Shown: positions 10,774 to 26,197, counted from the first letter of the stretch. The stretch is DNA of 64,000 nucleotides from Polymyxa betae (GCA_003693705.1 RBZT01000278.1:62001-126000), one strand, 5' to 3'. Numbers and translations are program-made. Notes: generated from the sequence alone by a model not told the origin.

Positions 10774-11539
10774 ATAAAATACACTTATCGTCTTTGAAAC
10801 CATTTGGAAATCGCTCTCGTGAACCATCGACTAGAACATTGGTATCGAATGCCTCCAGGAATTCAGAATGGATCAAAGCAAACAGGGAAGGTATCGGAAC
10901 GACAAGCTAAATCCAGAAGCCGACTCAAAGCGAAGCTTCAAGTAACACCAGGTTTGTTATGATTCTCTACGTTGCATTCGGCGAGGAGGAGCTACCAAAC
11001 AAGTTCCAGCGCAAGATTTGTAGCAATTGACGTGGCTGAATATCGTGATATACCTTTCAATTACTCTTTAGGCTACATCGCAAGCGGATGCAGAAGAAGT
11101 GCCTTGAGACTTAAGATAATGACCAGAGCAAGATGGTCTGGGCAAACATGTGAGAGAGAGACCTCGTAGAAACAATCAATTGCCTAACATACATGATGCA
11201 TACATATCGTACATTTGCCATTTGGGTAGGCAGAGATGATGGGTCAATGCAACAGGTCGCGTACAACTTGTATCAAGCCAAGACGAGTTCAACAATTTGA
11301 TAACGGGCGACCGTTCATGTTGTCCGCTTCAGAGAATACCTTTTCTGTATGATCACATATCTCCCGGTTGGATGGCTGCTGATGGAAATCGATATTTGCT
11401 GGTACGCAACAAGGAATGAACGACGGTGAATGACATGAGGCATTCGGCAGGTGGAAATATTACTTTACTCCCCGAGTCTCTTTAGAGAAAATCCGGCCCA
11501 GCTTTGTAAAACACAGAGGAAGTCTGCTCGTAAACTCAC
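10774..11539. other. decayed repeat copy and unassigned sequence
   Basis: From about 10806 to 10870 a fourth, diverged copy of the neighbouring 228-nt unit can be read on the plus strand (SREPSTRTLVSNASRNSEW, compare SREPEATATVENAFANSEW). It lies outside the open frame of the upstream gene, either as a lost exon or as repeat debris. The rest of the stretch shows several short open frames on both strands but nothing I can assign. Confidence 0.45.
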
Positions 11540-13004
11540 ATTTCAAACTCATTTCAGATGCTAGATTTTTGTAGGTACGTTTCCACCTTGATTAAAGCAT
11601 GGCAAAGTTTGGAAATGGAAATATCCATGAAGTTGCAGCAATCGACTTTACAGACTCTTCTTCTGACAAAGCTAAAGCAGAACTTGGGTTTTGCATACTC
11701 TACAGTATAGGCGGTGTAAGTCAAAGATTTGGATGCAGGGCTTAGCAGATGCAGCATATACAGTGAACAGATCGATTTTCGCCAACGTCTACCTGATGCA
11801 AGCTTAAAGATTCTTAACTTCCAAAACTGCTCATTGTGCCCTGTGTAACCAGAAGCAATCACCAACGATTTTGCAACATGGAGGCAAATTCCAGATGATT
11901 TAGATTCGGAGTTACAAGTAAAATCAGAAAGTTCTGATGAAAAAAATATATACAAAGGCCAGCATGCAAACAATTGAAGACGTAATTGGAGAAAAGGCAA
12001 CCTTTTAGAATGATACTGAGTCTGGATTAATCAGGATATCTAGCAATGCAAGGTAAGTTCAGTAAGTGGCCCATGGTTGAACTCGTTATATATGGCATAG
12101 TGGATATGTACAATACAGTGTTGAGACCACAATGGGATATTAAGCAACAATCATATGATGAGATTCTGAAACAGCAACCTCAGCTCCGAAATCAGACTAT
12201 TCATTCTTGTATCAGCATCAGAAATGTCAAAATTCGGGCTTTGTGATGTCATATCAGTATAGAAAGCCAGTAACTACATTCAAGCTTACGTTAGAAGCTT
12301 CAGATCGAGGCAAATCAACTCACATAATCGCCGAGTTCGTAGCATGAGAACATGACATTACTGCCTTGAACATGAAGAATTGGGCAAGACGTTTGGTTTA
12401 AAGCAAGCCCTAATCGAATTCAATTCGAGGGGCCACTTACGATTCCTGTTCAAATAATACCGAAATTTTCGGCAGCTCTTTTCAGGGATGCAATAGGGAC
12501 GACAAGATCATTAACGCGATTGTCATAGTTCTTGACCTGTTGAGCTCTGAAGTTATATTAACAAATACAGCATATTTGAGGATAATATTCCGAAACATTC
12601 CAGAAAGACGTCGGTTGTAAAAAGCGGATGTATTACATGAGCATCCCAGATCGTGTCAAAACACAAGACGCAGTGGTATTGGGGAAGATGCTATCAATCT
12701 GCTTTAGCTTGGTCTGTATCTGCTTGGATACTTGAGCAGAGAATCCACTGGAACGACGACAGCACATTAAGAGCTGTACGAAGTTGAGATATTGCAGTCT
12801 GAATGTCTGATAGTCTTTTTATAGTGAGAAAAATTTACTCCGCATACTACCGGTTAGAAACATCTTCTGATAGTCAGAAATGGATTAGGGTTGACCTATA
12901 CAGAACGATTGAGTTAGAAGATGCCAATAGAAAACTGAACAACTTAATATGGGACGAGACAGAGACTTTCTGTTATTGGCAATTTGTGGTTTATAATTAA
13001 ACAT
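11540..13004 (-). CDS. Possible multi-exon coiled-coil gene, unresolved
   Basis: Reading the minus strand from about 13004, introns of typical size keep one frame open: exon pieces give EDVSNRLSDIQTAISQLRTALN, then (after a 43-nt intron) QIQTKLKQIDSIFPNTTASC, then AQQVKNYDNRVNDLVVPIASLKRAAENFG, then LALNQTSCPILHVQGSNVMFSCYELGDY, then LLAFYTDMTSQSPNF and RMNSLISELR. The early part has heptad-like coiled-coil spacing. Downstream (12000-11540) the frame is lost, although long open stretches remain. The proposed start would lie only about 25 nt beyond the stop of the PI3K gene, which is very tight. A plus-strand open frame (12803-13000) competes. No family recognised; this is a lead rather than a firm gene. 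Confidence 0.35.
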
Positions 13005-13027
13005 TATTAGGGTTCAAACAGATGATC

Positions 13028-17335
<4,308 letters not shown>

Positions 17336-17598
17336 GGCTCTTAAAGCTCTAGGTTTCGAGCCAGAAGCTAGATTGAAACGGTACCTCCCAGTCCTAATTG
17401 AAATATCTGACCTTCCTATAAAGATTCTGAGTCAAAAAAACTCAGTTTCGTACACTGTCATTGTGGGTAAATGATACAAGAAATAAATTGAAGGGTTCTG
17501 GGTCACGTGTTGATTTAGTTATTAGCTCAACATGCGATCTAATGTAAAAACCGTATTCACTGTTATAGATTCTTATAAATCTATATAACCCAGCAAAT

Positions 17599-18689
17599 TT
17601 AAACAGAGCTTATTGACACATATTGACCAGCGACCAGTCTTTCAAAGACCTGACGCGAATCTTGATCAGCAGTCATTTTTGACACATCATCGACACTTAA
17701 GAACTGCCACAGGCAGTTGTCCAAACTGTTTGCCAGAATAATTTCAACTTCTTGTAGAGGACACTTAGAGTGAGCTAAGACGGTGATACAGGATCCTAAA
17801 TATCCTTCTTTTGGTTTGGATTTGACATTAGAACCATGTTGAACGTTTACAGCACCGATTATGTCAGGCACGATATTTAGAAATCGTTCAGCAACCCTGT
17901 TGGAACAAGTCACAAACAGATATCTACACGGAATCACAGAGCGGGAGCTCCAAATTCATACCTCTGCGAGGCGAAAGAGAGTGACTCCCCAGAGCAATAA
18001 TCAGCAAACGTGGATGGAAGGCGCCAAGTATGTTCCGGCGTTTTTCTCACAACGAGAACTTTGTTATTGATTACAAGGCCAACTTGAACCGAGAGAAAAT
18101 GTAGGGCAGTGGATGGCATGCTGGGCCTAAAAGATGCAGAAACTGTCTTCTCTGACATGGCATCCTTAATAACAGGTTCGATATCCATAGAAAGCAATTC
18201 AACTGATTCGGATTTCAGTTCGTCTATGGGAAACCATTTCCAATTCTTGTCATTCCATATGGTAGGAGAGCCTTCGGCTAGATCGCCAATAGCAATAAAA
18301 CGAACAAAGTTACGACGTAATGATGGATAATTTTCCACAGAAGCGATACGAACGTTAACCAGTGCAAGTTCAGTTTCCGAGAGAAAATGGCGTTTGGCCG
18401 CAGTAATTAAACACTCCCCATTCTCCACATCGCCTGAGGGGACGTACCAGACCTTTCCAGTGTTGAAAATAGTGGATTACAAGAGCCTGCGTAAACTTAC
18501 TGGATCATTTCGTGGTGGCTCTGAATTCGTAAGCAAGACTCTGTGCTTTGAATCACTAACTACAACGGCTATCATGACCGAGCTGTCATCGTAAGGAGCA
18601 CCGACTTTAATAGGTTGTTTGCCGTCTTCTAGCTCTTCTTGATCAAAAAGATCGGGTGGTGTAACAAAGTCGAATGTTTCGGTCGTCAT
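17599..18689 (-). CDS. Protein with two Nudix-like domains, catalytic box degenerate
   Basis: Starts at 18689 with an acidic leader, then VMIAVVVSDSKHRVLLTNSE and, after an intron at RNDP, VWYVPSGDVENGE and TAAKRHFLSETEL. This aligns to the Nudix box (GX5EX7REUXEEXGU), but the metal-binding REXXEE is replaced by RHFLSE, so hydrolase activity is doubtful. A second domain (VQVGLVINNKVLVVRKTPEHTWRLPSTFADYCSGE) repeats the fold with an even less typical box. The C-terminus (to TAA at 17599-17601) is a Nudix-like tail with acidic helices. Nudix enzymes cleave nucleoside diphosphates linked to other groups; this protein may instead bind such a ligand or act as a scaffold. Family identity within Nudix is unknown. 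Confidence 0.65.
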
Positions 18690-18848
18690 GGCACGTACAA
18701 ATGCCGAAAACGGTCACCGAATGAATTCCAACATGACTTGGATCGAAAATGCGCGAAGTCTCGCAAGAAAAACACAGTTTGGATTTTTTGAAATTTTCAA
18801 TCCCAATATATAGACGGTACGGTAGTCCACATAATAGCAATAAAAACC

Positions 18849-19172
18849 CTAGTGTAAGTGTATAATCCACCTCCAGAGCAGCGCCTTCTCAGCCATCTGG
18901 TTCTGGAGCCACTGTCCTAATTGCTTACGCGCGCCTTCCAATTCGGACAGGGTCGCCTGGCCAGGCATTACAGGAACAAGCGGCGTCGTTGCATACAACG
19001 GTGGTTGAAGTAGAAAACGCGTTGTCTTCGGTTTATAAATTTCCTTGATGTTAGTCAACAGTCGGCGCTGTATCCTTTGTGCCAATGTACAACGAGCGAC
19101 AAGTGCATTAAGCACTTCAGCTGCCCTTGTTATCAAATCCAGAGCTGATAGAACGCTGGCGTGGATGATCAT
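18849..19172 (-). CDS. Small helical protein, unknown
   Basis: About 107 codons from the Met at 19172: SVLSALDLITRAAEVLNALVARCTLAQRIQRRLL is strongly helical, followed by a KPKTTRFLLQPP linker and a second helix LSELEGARKQLGQWLQNQMAEKALLWRW. The end is the TAG at 18849-18851. An upstream exon beginning at 19264 (MFQDLTCDTEIAA) could join, but only with an unusually short 23-nt intron, so the short form is given. The family is not recognised; two-helix proteins of this size are often subunits of larger complexes. Confidence 0.5.
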   Translation of the reverse strand: MIIHASVLSALDLITRAAEVLNALVARCTLAQRIQRRLLTNIKEIYKPKTTRFLLQPPLYATTPLVPVMPGQATLSELEGARKQLGQWLQNQMAEKALLWRWIIHLH

Positions 19173-19720
19173 AATGACCTGGTTCTCAATAGTAATTTCG
19201 GAGTGTCGCCAGACAAAGAGCAAATCGCTGCAATTTCAGTATCACAGGTTAAATCTTGAAACATTTGAGTTTTGTCTCGATACTAGTATTTATTCGGAAC
19301 TTAAAAAGACTTCGCTATCAATTGGACGGCTGCAACCTGAATAATAATAAACGGTCTGGCGATGGGCAGTAGTAAATTGCCTCGTGCTTGGCCACTGCCC
19401 GCAACTACATTAGAAAAACCAACAGATTCACAAAGAGACACCATTTTATTCACATAAAAATTCCTACTGATCCACAGGCTATAGCATAGCGAAAAAAATT
19501 CTCCAGCCTAGAACCAGAAGTAGAATCGACCGCACCTGAAAATGTCCAAATAGAGAGGGGCTGCGCAGATACTGTCATTCTGTCAAGCAGTCAAGGGCTC
19601 AAGGGTTTTACTCTGTGCCCTTCTGTACATTTACAATCATTTCTCTCATTTTATTTCCTGTCTGAATCTGCGGTTATCGGTTGCCCGATCCTCCGTTTAC
19701 TTCGGCATCAACTAGCTAGA

Positions 19721-19980
19721 ATGACTCGGGGTAACCAGCGTGATATGGATCGAGTTCGAGCTCAACGACGAGCGGCTCGAGCTCCTCAGAAGAAATCTGG
19801 GAACGATCATAAAAAGAAGGCGGAAAGGTATGCTTAAGCTGTACTGCCATTGGATGTACACCTTGGACAATATTCAATAGTGATGCCGAGATTATGAGGC
19901 AAAAATCAGCTGCCTCAGCCGCAAGAAAAGCTGAGGAAGAAGCTGCCAGACTAGCAGCGGCGATGACGAAGAAGAAATGA
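19721..19980 (+). CDS. SERF-family small EDRK-rich (4F5) protein
   Basis: Two exons joined by an intron after AAAAAGAAGGCGGAAAG give a short, highly charged protein: MTRGNQRDMDRVRAQRRAAR..., then DAEIMRQKSAASAARKAEEEAARLAAAMTKKK. The start MTRGNQR and the later DAEIM(R/Q)QK block are the hallmarks of the SERF/4F5 family. SERF proteins bind nucleic acids and amyloidogenic proteins and change aggregation. Length matches the family. The stop is TGA at 19978-19980. Confidence 0.85.
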
Positions 19981-20053
19981 ACAGCTTTTCACTGTACAAG
20001 CGCCTTATTAAAATGTGAACAACCCCGATCGACTACGTTGATTTCTTGCTTTA

Positions 20054-21973
20054 TTAGCTCATGAACAACCCGTCAATAAACGTCCGGGCGATTTCATCGA
20101 TGATCGAAACATCAGGAAGTGTTGCTGCCATTCCATAGATTGCAGCGGCTCCATCAGAAAAATCAGTAGGGTTACTAATTACTTGCTTAACTGAGCTGCT
20201 TAGGTCATTCACGAACTTCTGAGCCATAACCCCTCGATGCATATTTGTAACACAGATATGAACGGCTGGGGGATTCTGCAAACAGTTTAAACTCCAGCCT
20301 TTCTTTGCCATGGCTTCGTTGACGTTGTATATATTCAGCGATTTTGGATCTTTAGCAGCAAAAGCGACAACACTGACTTTAGGATCACCAAGCACCATCA
20401 ATTCTTGTATTTGCTGTACACCATCGATAATAACTGTTGTGGCATCCATAATATCTCGAGCGCATGTAATATAACCTTGCTGCCCTAAGGCCATCATTGT
20501 TGCCCAGGCAGCAGCTGACAGAGCGCCTGGACGTGAACCTGCTAAAGTGGGTGATGCATATATACCCCCAGTCCAATTAACCGATGAGAAATATTGGCAT
20601 CGTCGTAATTCTGTGCGGTTGTACATAATGCAGGAGATCCCTTTCGGGGCGAACCCGTATTTATGCAGGTCGCAGGAAATTGAGGTTACTCCAGGCACTG
20701 AGAAATCGAAAGGTGGGACAGGCTTGCCGATCTTTTCCAAAAAAGGAATCAGATACGATCCAAGACAGCAGTCAACGTGTAATCCGATACCGTAACAGCG
20801 AGCAATTTTGGCAATGTCTTCGATTGGATCGATGATCCCATACGGAAAACAAGGGGCACTAGCCGCGATAAGAATCGTATTGGATGTGATTAGAGAGCGA
20901 ATAGCAGAGACAGAAGCACGCATGGTGTTTGGTTCCAAAGGCGAATGGATCAGCTTGATTCCGAAGTATTGTGCAGCTTTCTCGAAAGCAGCATGAATTG
21001 AGATGGGCGCTATAATTTCCGGTCTTGTGATTCCCTTTTCCATGGCATGATCACGATAGGCTTTACAAGCGAGAAGAATTGACTCGGTTCCACCACTTGA
21101 TATCGTACCACAACCTCCTTCAGGATTAGCATGGAACAACTTAAGGGTCATGGCTATAATTTCAGCCTCCATTTTCCGAACAAAGGGAAACAGATCAGGG
21201 TGTAGAGGATTCGACAATGCGAAGCGTGAGTACACTAAACTTTTTAGAAATGTGTATCAAATGAATGGCATAACAACGTACCACTGCAAGCAAAACTTGT
21301 AAGATCATCTTGCCCATGATAAATTGCTCCTGAGACCTGATAGCATCAGTTATTAGAACGAAAAAACTCAGTCAATACGAACTTTGCCACTGTCCCATTT
21401 TCGATGTTCGATTTCGCTCCATTTATCAAGCTAAGATGTAAATTGAGTGTACAGCGAAATATATGTTGATGATACTACACCTGAGCTAATAGGAGGTCTT
21501 GATCAAAACCCTCTTCCGGTAATGTTGTATTGCTCCATTCTGACTTAGAATCTTTCTTAAGTTCGTGCTGTATTTTCTTTGCTGCTTCTGCTGTTCCTGA
21601 TTCTATCTTCTGCTTTACTGAAGGAAGATGACGGATGAACTATCTTTACTTAGTCGGACTTTGGAGAAAGATATTATGAGCCTACCTTGAATATCAATTT
21701 TTTGAAAAGAGCACTAGGTTTTTTCTGCAATAATAGAAGAGCAAAATCTCGAAACCCTCCTCGGATGTCTTGCAACTTCAAAAGAAACAGTAGAGTGAAT
21801 ACAGACGTCGATATCACACTAAACGCATCGAATCCCACTAATGACGAATTGATGCGATCCCTCACCCATGACCCCTGAAATACAGCCGGGACGAATTTGG
21901 CAGCCAGCAGCAGGAAGACGGCCAGGATAAGGTCGAACCTGGATATAAGCAGTCTCATGATCAAAATTAACAA
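20054..21973 (-). CDS. Sphingosine-1-phosphate lyase
   Basis: PLP-dependent group II decarboxylase-type enzyme that splits phosphorylated sphingoid bases into a fatty aldehyde and phosphoethanolamine, the exit step of sphingolipid breakdown in the ER. The N-terminal exon (start 21973, or Met at 21958) has hydrophobic segments (DLILAVFLLLAAKFVPAVF and FDAFSVISTSVFTLLFLLKL) suited to ER anchoring. The catalytic part shows NPLHPDLFPFVRKMEAEI, GTISSGGTESILLACKAYRD, GLHVDCCLGSYLIPF, and the PLP lysine in SCDLHKYGFAPKG, then GGIYASPTLAGSRPG. C-terminus ends at 20054-20056. Exons between 21236 and 21660 give WSEIEHRKWDSGKVSGAIYHG, the conserved entry to the PLP domain. Length (roughly 560 residues) is normal. 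Confidence 0.95.
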
Positions 21974-22138
21974 AGAGGTTGCTTCAAAAAGTTCGTAACA
22001 TCATAGTAACAGTATTTACCTGCTAATAAAAAAGGCTCAAGCCGCACTCAGCGATAAGAATTTATAAACGGGCTCTCTGTACTCATAAAATCTCTCTTAA
22101 TTGTATTTGATCGTGAAATATTAGGGCCACGATCTTAA

Positions 22139-22423
22139 TTATTCTTCCTCCCGCTCGCCACCCGTGTCATGTTTACGAGCGCGCCCACCAGCTCGCCCGC
22201 CTTTCGACGCGATCTCCCGCACCTCCTCTTTCGGGCGATTGGCGAAGTTGCCTGGATTGACGTCTTTGCTGCCGCCCTTGTGGCCGATTTCGCTGACCTC
22301 TTCGCGAGGGCGATTCGCGAAGTTTCCTGGATTGACTTCCTTGCTGCCGCCTTTGGAACCGATCGCAGAGACCTCCTCTCGCGGGCGGTTCGCAAAGTTG
22401 CCTGGATTCGGATTCGATGTCAT
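22139..22423 (-). CDS. KGG-motif stress-type protein (Con-10/YciG-like), copy 1
   Basis: Intronless, about 94 codons. It is built of three repeats of NPGNFANRPREEVSEIGHKGGSKE type, each with a central KGG, and ends in an acidic and basic tail. The KGG motif family includes fungal conidiation protein 10 and bacterial YciG, linked to dormancy and stress; the proteins are hydrophilic and probably disordered. A TATA-like CTATATAAG lies about 35 nt upstream of the ATG. Two paralogues lie at 24248 and 24925 on the other strand, so this is a small family expanded locally. Confidence 0.85.
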   Translation of the reverse strand: MTSNPNPGNFANRPREEVSAIGSKGGSKEVNPGNFANRPREEVSEIGHKGGSKDVNPGNFANRPKEEVREIASKGGRAGGRARKHDTGGEREEE

Positions 22424-22457
22424 TTCGGAACTGAGGAACCGAGCGCGCCGATGGCGT

Positions 22458-22467
22458 CTTATATAGG
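22458..22467 (-). promoter_or_regulatory. TATA-like box of KGG gene 1
   Basis: CCTATATAAG read on the minus strand, about 35 nt from the ATG at 22423. Such proximity implies a very short 5' UTR. The KGG genes at 24248 and 24925 have weaker TATA-like sequences (GATATA near 24220, GATAAAG near 24882) at comparable distances. Confidence 0.4.
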
Positions 22468-24247
22468 CGATAGCGACTCGATCCGATGAATTTCACGAAA
22501 GGATTCATCTGCGCTCCATTACGGTTATCCAACCATTTCGTTATCGGTTATGAGCATCTCAGTGCCGATTCCGATCGAATGAATTTCCCAACAAGGTGGC
22601 TTGTGGTACCAATCCCCATTCTCGTTTAACGACCAACAGTGATTCGGAAGAGAGCGTTTGGTGGTAATTAACGATGTTTTTATGCATTCGATTTCTTTTA
22701 CTTTGACAATCAAGATCCTATTCACTTCAAAGCACCATGGAGGTCCCAAACCTAATCTAAACAACCGATAACATCGATTTCCTGACAGTTACTAGAGTTT
22801 TGATTCACATCGTTATTCTGGCAAGCAGTTTATATTGTCCCTGAAATGATTTGCGAGTCAATTAGATACTTTATAAACGTTTGCTTTTATGTAAACCAAT
22901 TAATGGCATTGCGTGTTGAGAACGAATTGCCTATTAGTGAAGTAGCCATGATTTGGTGTGGCCAGATTTGTTAGCAGAAGGAGCCCACCCATACAAAACA
23001 ATATGGCAGCGACTACTGGTATGAGTGAGGCTTTTTTTGTACGCCATTTTTAAAACGCGATTCCAAAATTGACTACGGTTATCCCGCTCATCCCAGATTT
23101 TGAAACAGAATTCTGTTATTGGATTCTAACACTGATCTACTTTACGATTTCCCATGTTTCAATCTTCAAAAAGTGACTCTTTGGCATCTAAATAAAACTA
23201 GCAGGCTCACCAATCGCGGTGAAGATGCGGAAGACCTACGAGCTCGGTTTCCACACTTGTTAGATGCCTGCATTCGTCAAGATTAACCATGGTAGCGAAT
23301 GCGTTGTTCTACAAATCAGATTCAGCCCAAATTGCTGAAGATATTTGTGACTGCGACCATAGAATACCATGAATATTCACCAAATATGGATTGTATATCA
23401 GAGCAATTATTAGAATAGCATCAAATGTACTTTCAACAAAAATGACTCGCTTGTGAAGGCATAATGTTCAGCTTAATAGAAAGTGAAAGATAATGTACAA
23501 AAACACACCTATATGGTGCCACCCATACCAAGAAATGGCATTAACATCATCTTAAATTGTATGTTAGTAACTAGTCAAACTGATCACTTGACTTTAATCG
23601 TTTACTAACTTTAATAAGATTCCTATTAGTTTGAAACAGGTTATTAACCAATACTTGCATTGCTTTTCCAAAGTAATGGGTAGCTCCTTTTGGTCAGCGA
23701 TTCCGCTCTCATTCAGACTTAATGAAGGCCAGAAATGTTAGGGTTTTATGTTGTTGAACAAAGAACCTTTCAATGACATGACCCGTTCCTGTTAAAGATG
23801 CTATCGTAGCTCGATCTCAATCAATCCAGATTTACTCGGTTTATATCCCAAAAGGCAGCGCCTTATGATGGATTTCGTTGGTTCTTTAATCAACAATGAA
23901 AGCTCACTGGATGACAGTAAATTCATAGTATTATTTGGTTCTAAGCATCTGAGGTTTTACAGGGATAATATTCAAGATCCACCAACAAATTCGATAGGAT
24001 TCGGTACACACCAAATAGACTGGTTTTGTGCAACCAAAGCTTCACTCACTGGTTGTGAAGATGACGTACAGTAATCGAACAATCGTCTCGATTTCACTTT
24101 CAGACGAAGCAGCTGTACGGCGGGAGAGTTAAACTCTGCAAATGAACCAAATACTGGCTTGCTTGGTAAGCCGGATCAGAACAATATCGGAATGATTGGT
24201 TATGAAGACATTCAAATCCTGATATACCGAATTCGTCAGTTTCAAAG
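22468..24247. other. gene-poor stretch, with one doubtful small frame
   Basis: AT-leaning sequence between the KGG genes. Apart from the weak candidate at 23003-23286 I see no gene, no terminal repeats and no transposase. Open frames here are short and lack splice partners that make sense. Confidence 0.4.
23003..23286 (+). CDS. Doubtful small two-exon frame
   Basis: A short ATG exon at 23003 followed by a GT...AG gap and an open stretch (LLYDFPCFNLQKVTLWHLNKT, EDAEDLRARFPHLLDACIRQD) ending at TAA 23284-23286. Composition looks coding, but the frame of the last exon does not join cleanly to the first. It could be a gene remnant. No family recognised. Confidence 0.2.
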
Positions 24248-24508
24248 ATGACGTCTAACCAGAATCCTGGGTATATCCCAAGCGATGATGTTATAATCGG
24301 CTCCAAGAAGGCGAGCCTAGAGCCGCCCGAGCCCACCAAAGAGGATCTACAGCGTGAGGAAGTCGCCCGAAAACGAGGCGCCAAAGAAAACAACCCAGGA
24401 AATTTCGCTAATCGACCTGTTGAAGAGGTACGCGCAGCAGCTTCTAAAGGTGGTGCTGCTGGAGGGCGCGCTCGTCATGAACATACGACCGAATTCGCAG
24501 ACTACTGA
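24248..24508 (+). CDS. KGG-motif protein, diverged copy 2
   Basis: Starts MTSNQNPGY, close to the MTSNPNPGN start of its two paralogues, but the first two repeats have lost the motif (YIPSDDVIIGSKKASLEPPEP). Only the last repeat is intact (ENNPGNFANRPVEEVRAAASKGGAAGGRAR). Intronless, about 86 codons, with a His/Glu/Asp-rich tail. The loss of two KGG repeats with the start and last repeat kept suggests divergence rather than simple decay. Likely role as in the paralogues: hydrophilic stress-type protein; unproven. Confidence 0.75.
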   Translation: MTSNQNPGYIPSDDVIIGSKKASLEPPEPTKEDLQREEVARKRGAKENNPGNFANRPVEEVRAAASKGGAAGGRARHEHTTEFADY

Positions 24509-24924
24509 ATTAACATCTTGAATTCCAGTCGTATGATATGAGTAAACCAACAATATATTCAATGAGTCAGCTCTGAGCTCCAACATCATCAATTATTGTT
24601 GATCAAATCGGATCAGAGTAAAACCTAGCAAAGAGCCATTTCCGAATTTATTCGTTATCGTCAGAATGAAATGTTGATGAAAATTTTATTTTACGCATTT
24701 GCAGAGGAAGTTTATCCTGAAAGCCAAAATTTTAGCTTTCATGGTTGTGATGAAACGCATAGCTCAATTCGATGGCGCTTCATAAGGGAAATTTTTGAAT
24801 TTGAAGATTCATAGATCGGTATTCGCGATCATGATGACTGGCCTCGAATGATCCTCGAGAATGAACTTGATGGTGAATTTTTGATAAAGTGCTGGCGTCG
24901 CGTTCATCGTTTCTCATTATTCAA

Positions 24925-25239
24925 ATGACGTCCAATCCCAACCCAGGAAATTTCGCTAATCGCCCTCGTGAGGAGGTGTCGGCTATCGGCCACAAGGGCG
25001 GTAGTAAAGAGGTCAACCCAGGAAATTTCGCCAATCGCCCGCGCGAGGAAGTTAGCGCCATCGGATCCAAAGGCGGGCATAAAGGCGGCAGCAAGGACAC
25101 CAATCCAGGCAACTTCGCCAACCGCCCCATTGAGGAGGTACGAGAAATCGCTTCGAAAGGCGGGCGCAAAGGTGGGCGTGCTCGTAAACACTCGACCGGT
25201 GAAGAACGTGGTGAGGAGGAGGAAGAGGAAGAAGAATAA
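24925..25239 (+). CDS. KGG-motif protein, copy 3
   Basis: Intronless, about 104 codons, MTSNPNPGNFANRPREEVS then three KGG repeats, the second carrying an extra KGG (SKGGHKGGSK). The C-terminus is a run of Glu. It is nearly identical in layout to copy 1 and only ~2.5 kb away in opposite orientation, as expected from an inverted local duplication. The family is known from fungal conidiation-specific proteins and bacterial general-stress proteins. Confidence 0.85.
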   Translation: MTSNPNPGNFANRPREEVSAIGHKGGSKEVNPGNFANRPREEVSAIGSKGGHKGGSKDTNPGNFANRPIEEVREIASKGGRKGGRARKHSTGEERGEEEEEEEE

Positions 25240-26197
25240 TCTCATGATTTTCTATCAGCTCAGCAACAAATATCTATGAAATATATATTGGGTTCTTCTA
25301 ATGATTAGCTGTCGAGATCAGAAAGATGCTGTTGTAGAGCGTAGAGCCATTCGATGTCGATACAGTTTCAGCATATCCAATTGTAATGGAAACTGATTTA
25401 CCTAGTGCTGAGCTTTGCAAGAAATCGACTTTATTCAGATAGCTGACTTCCCCTCTTTGATAACCAGTAAATGAATAGTATCATTACTTCATACACATGG
25501 CGACATGGGTGACATGGCTAGCTCGCGGAACATTGTGAGCAAGCGGCAGACAATGTGTTTTATTGATGGCCGGCGCCCCTCCGGTACAGAAGCTGCTTTT
25601 ACCACGGAGATACGCGGCCTCCCGATTAGTCTCGTGAGGCTCATCAAATAGCTGCGTTGCGCTGCCACGGGAAAACGCGGCCTTGAACTACGATACATTA
25701 CATCCCGGTATGCCTAGGTACGTAGGTACCGTATGCAAATGGTGTTATAAATTTATAATATGATATAATACTAAATCCAGTTCGCTTTCAGTGTTGGTAA
25801 GCTGCAACAAAGAGATCTTGTCGAAATTGCCATAGCTGTGCTGGGGATTAGTAGCAGTCCGTTGACAGAAGGTTTCTCAGAACGCTAATAGAGAAAGACT
25901 GATGCTGGAGCCAGATATTCCTCCTTGTCAGTAGGCAAGGTTTAACAAAAATGAATGAAAGAGTGCTCTTTAACTAAGGGGTCACCGAACCCAGTTGCCT
26001 CCATTTCCCATGCTCACCCTATGGCTCAAACTTATCACTAGAACGTTCTCTCCATCGTCCTTAGAACCTCAATGTACATGACAGAAGCTTCTCCCTTTAT
26101 TTCAAAATGCTGATCATGAAGGAATGGAGGTTCGACCATGTGATAACTGGCATGGGACTGTGAAGTGTGCAGTGCAATCTCGCTTTTGTACACTGCA
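25240..26197. other. intergenic stretch with a G/C-rich patch
   Basis: No gene supported. A G/C-rich patch near 25490-25700 stands out from AT-leaning surroundings; on the minus strand it gives an Arg-rich open frame of 69 codons that I could not assign. It may be a fragment of a lost gene. Confidence 0.35.

Noticed and set aside
12803-13000. Plus-strand frame of 65 codons (YYRLETSSDSQKWIRVDL...)
   Set aside because: Looks coding by composition but has no partner exons; the minus-strand reading connects better. Left open rather than called.
19156-19178. A 23-nt intron in the small helical gene
   Set aside because: It would join a plausible upstream exon, but is far below the usual intron size here and the gene has a good internal Met, so it is not claimed.
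22135-22532. Long overlapping Arg-rich and Ala-rich frames over KGG gene 1
   Set aside because: They result from the repeated G/C-rich codons of the KGG repeats read in other frames.
25489-25698. G/C-rich patch as an rRNA or organelle fragment
   Set aside because: I could not match it to any conserved rRNA segment that I know, so it is only noted as unassigned.
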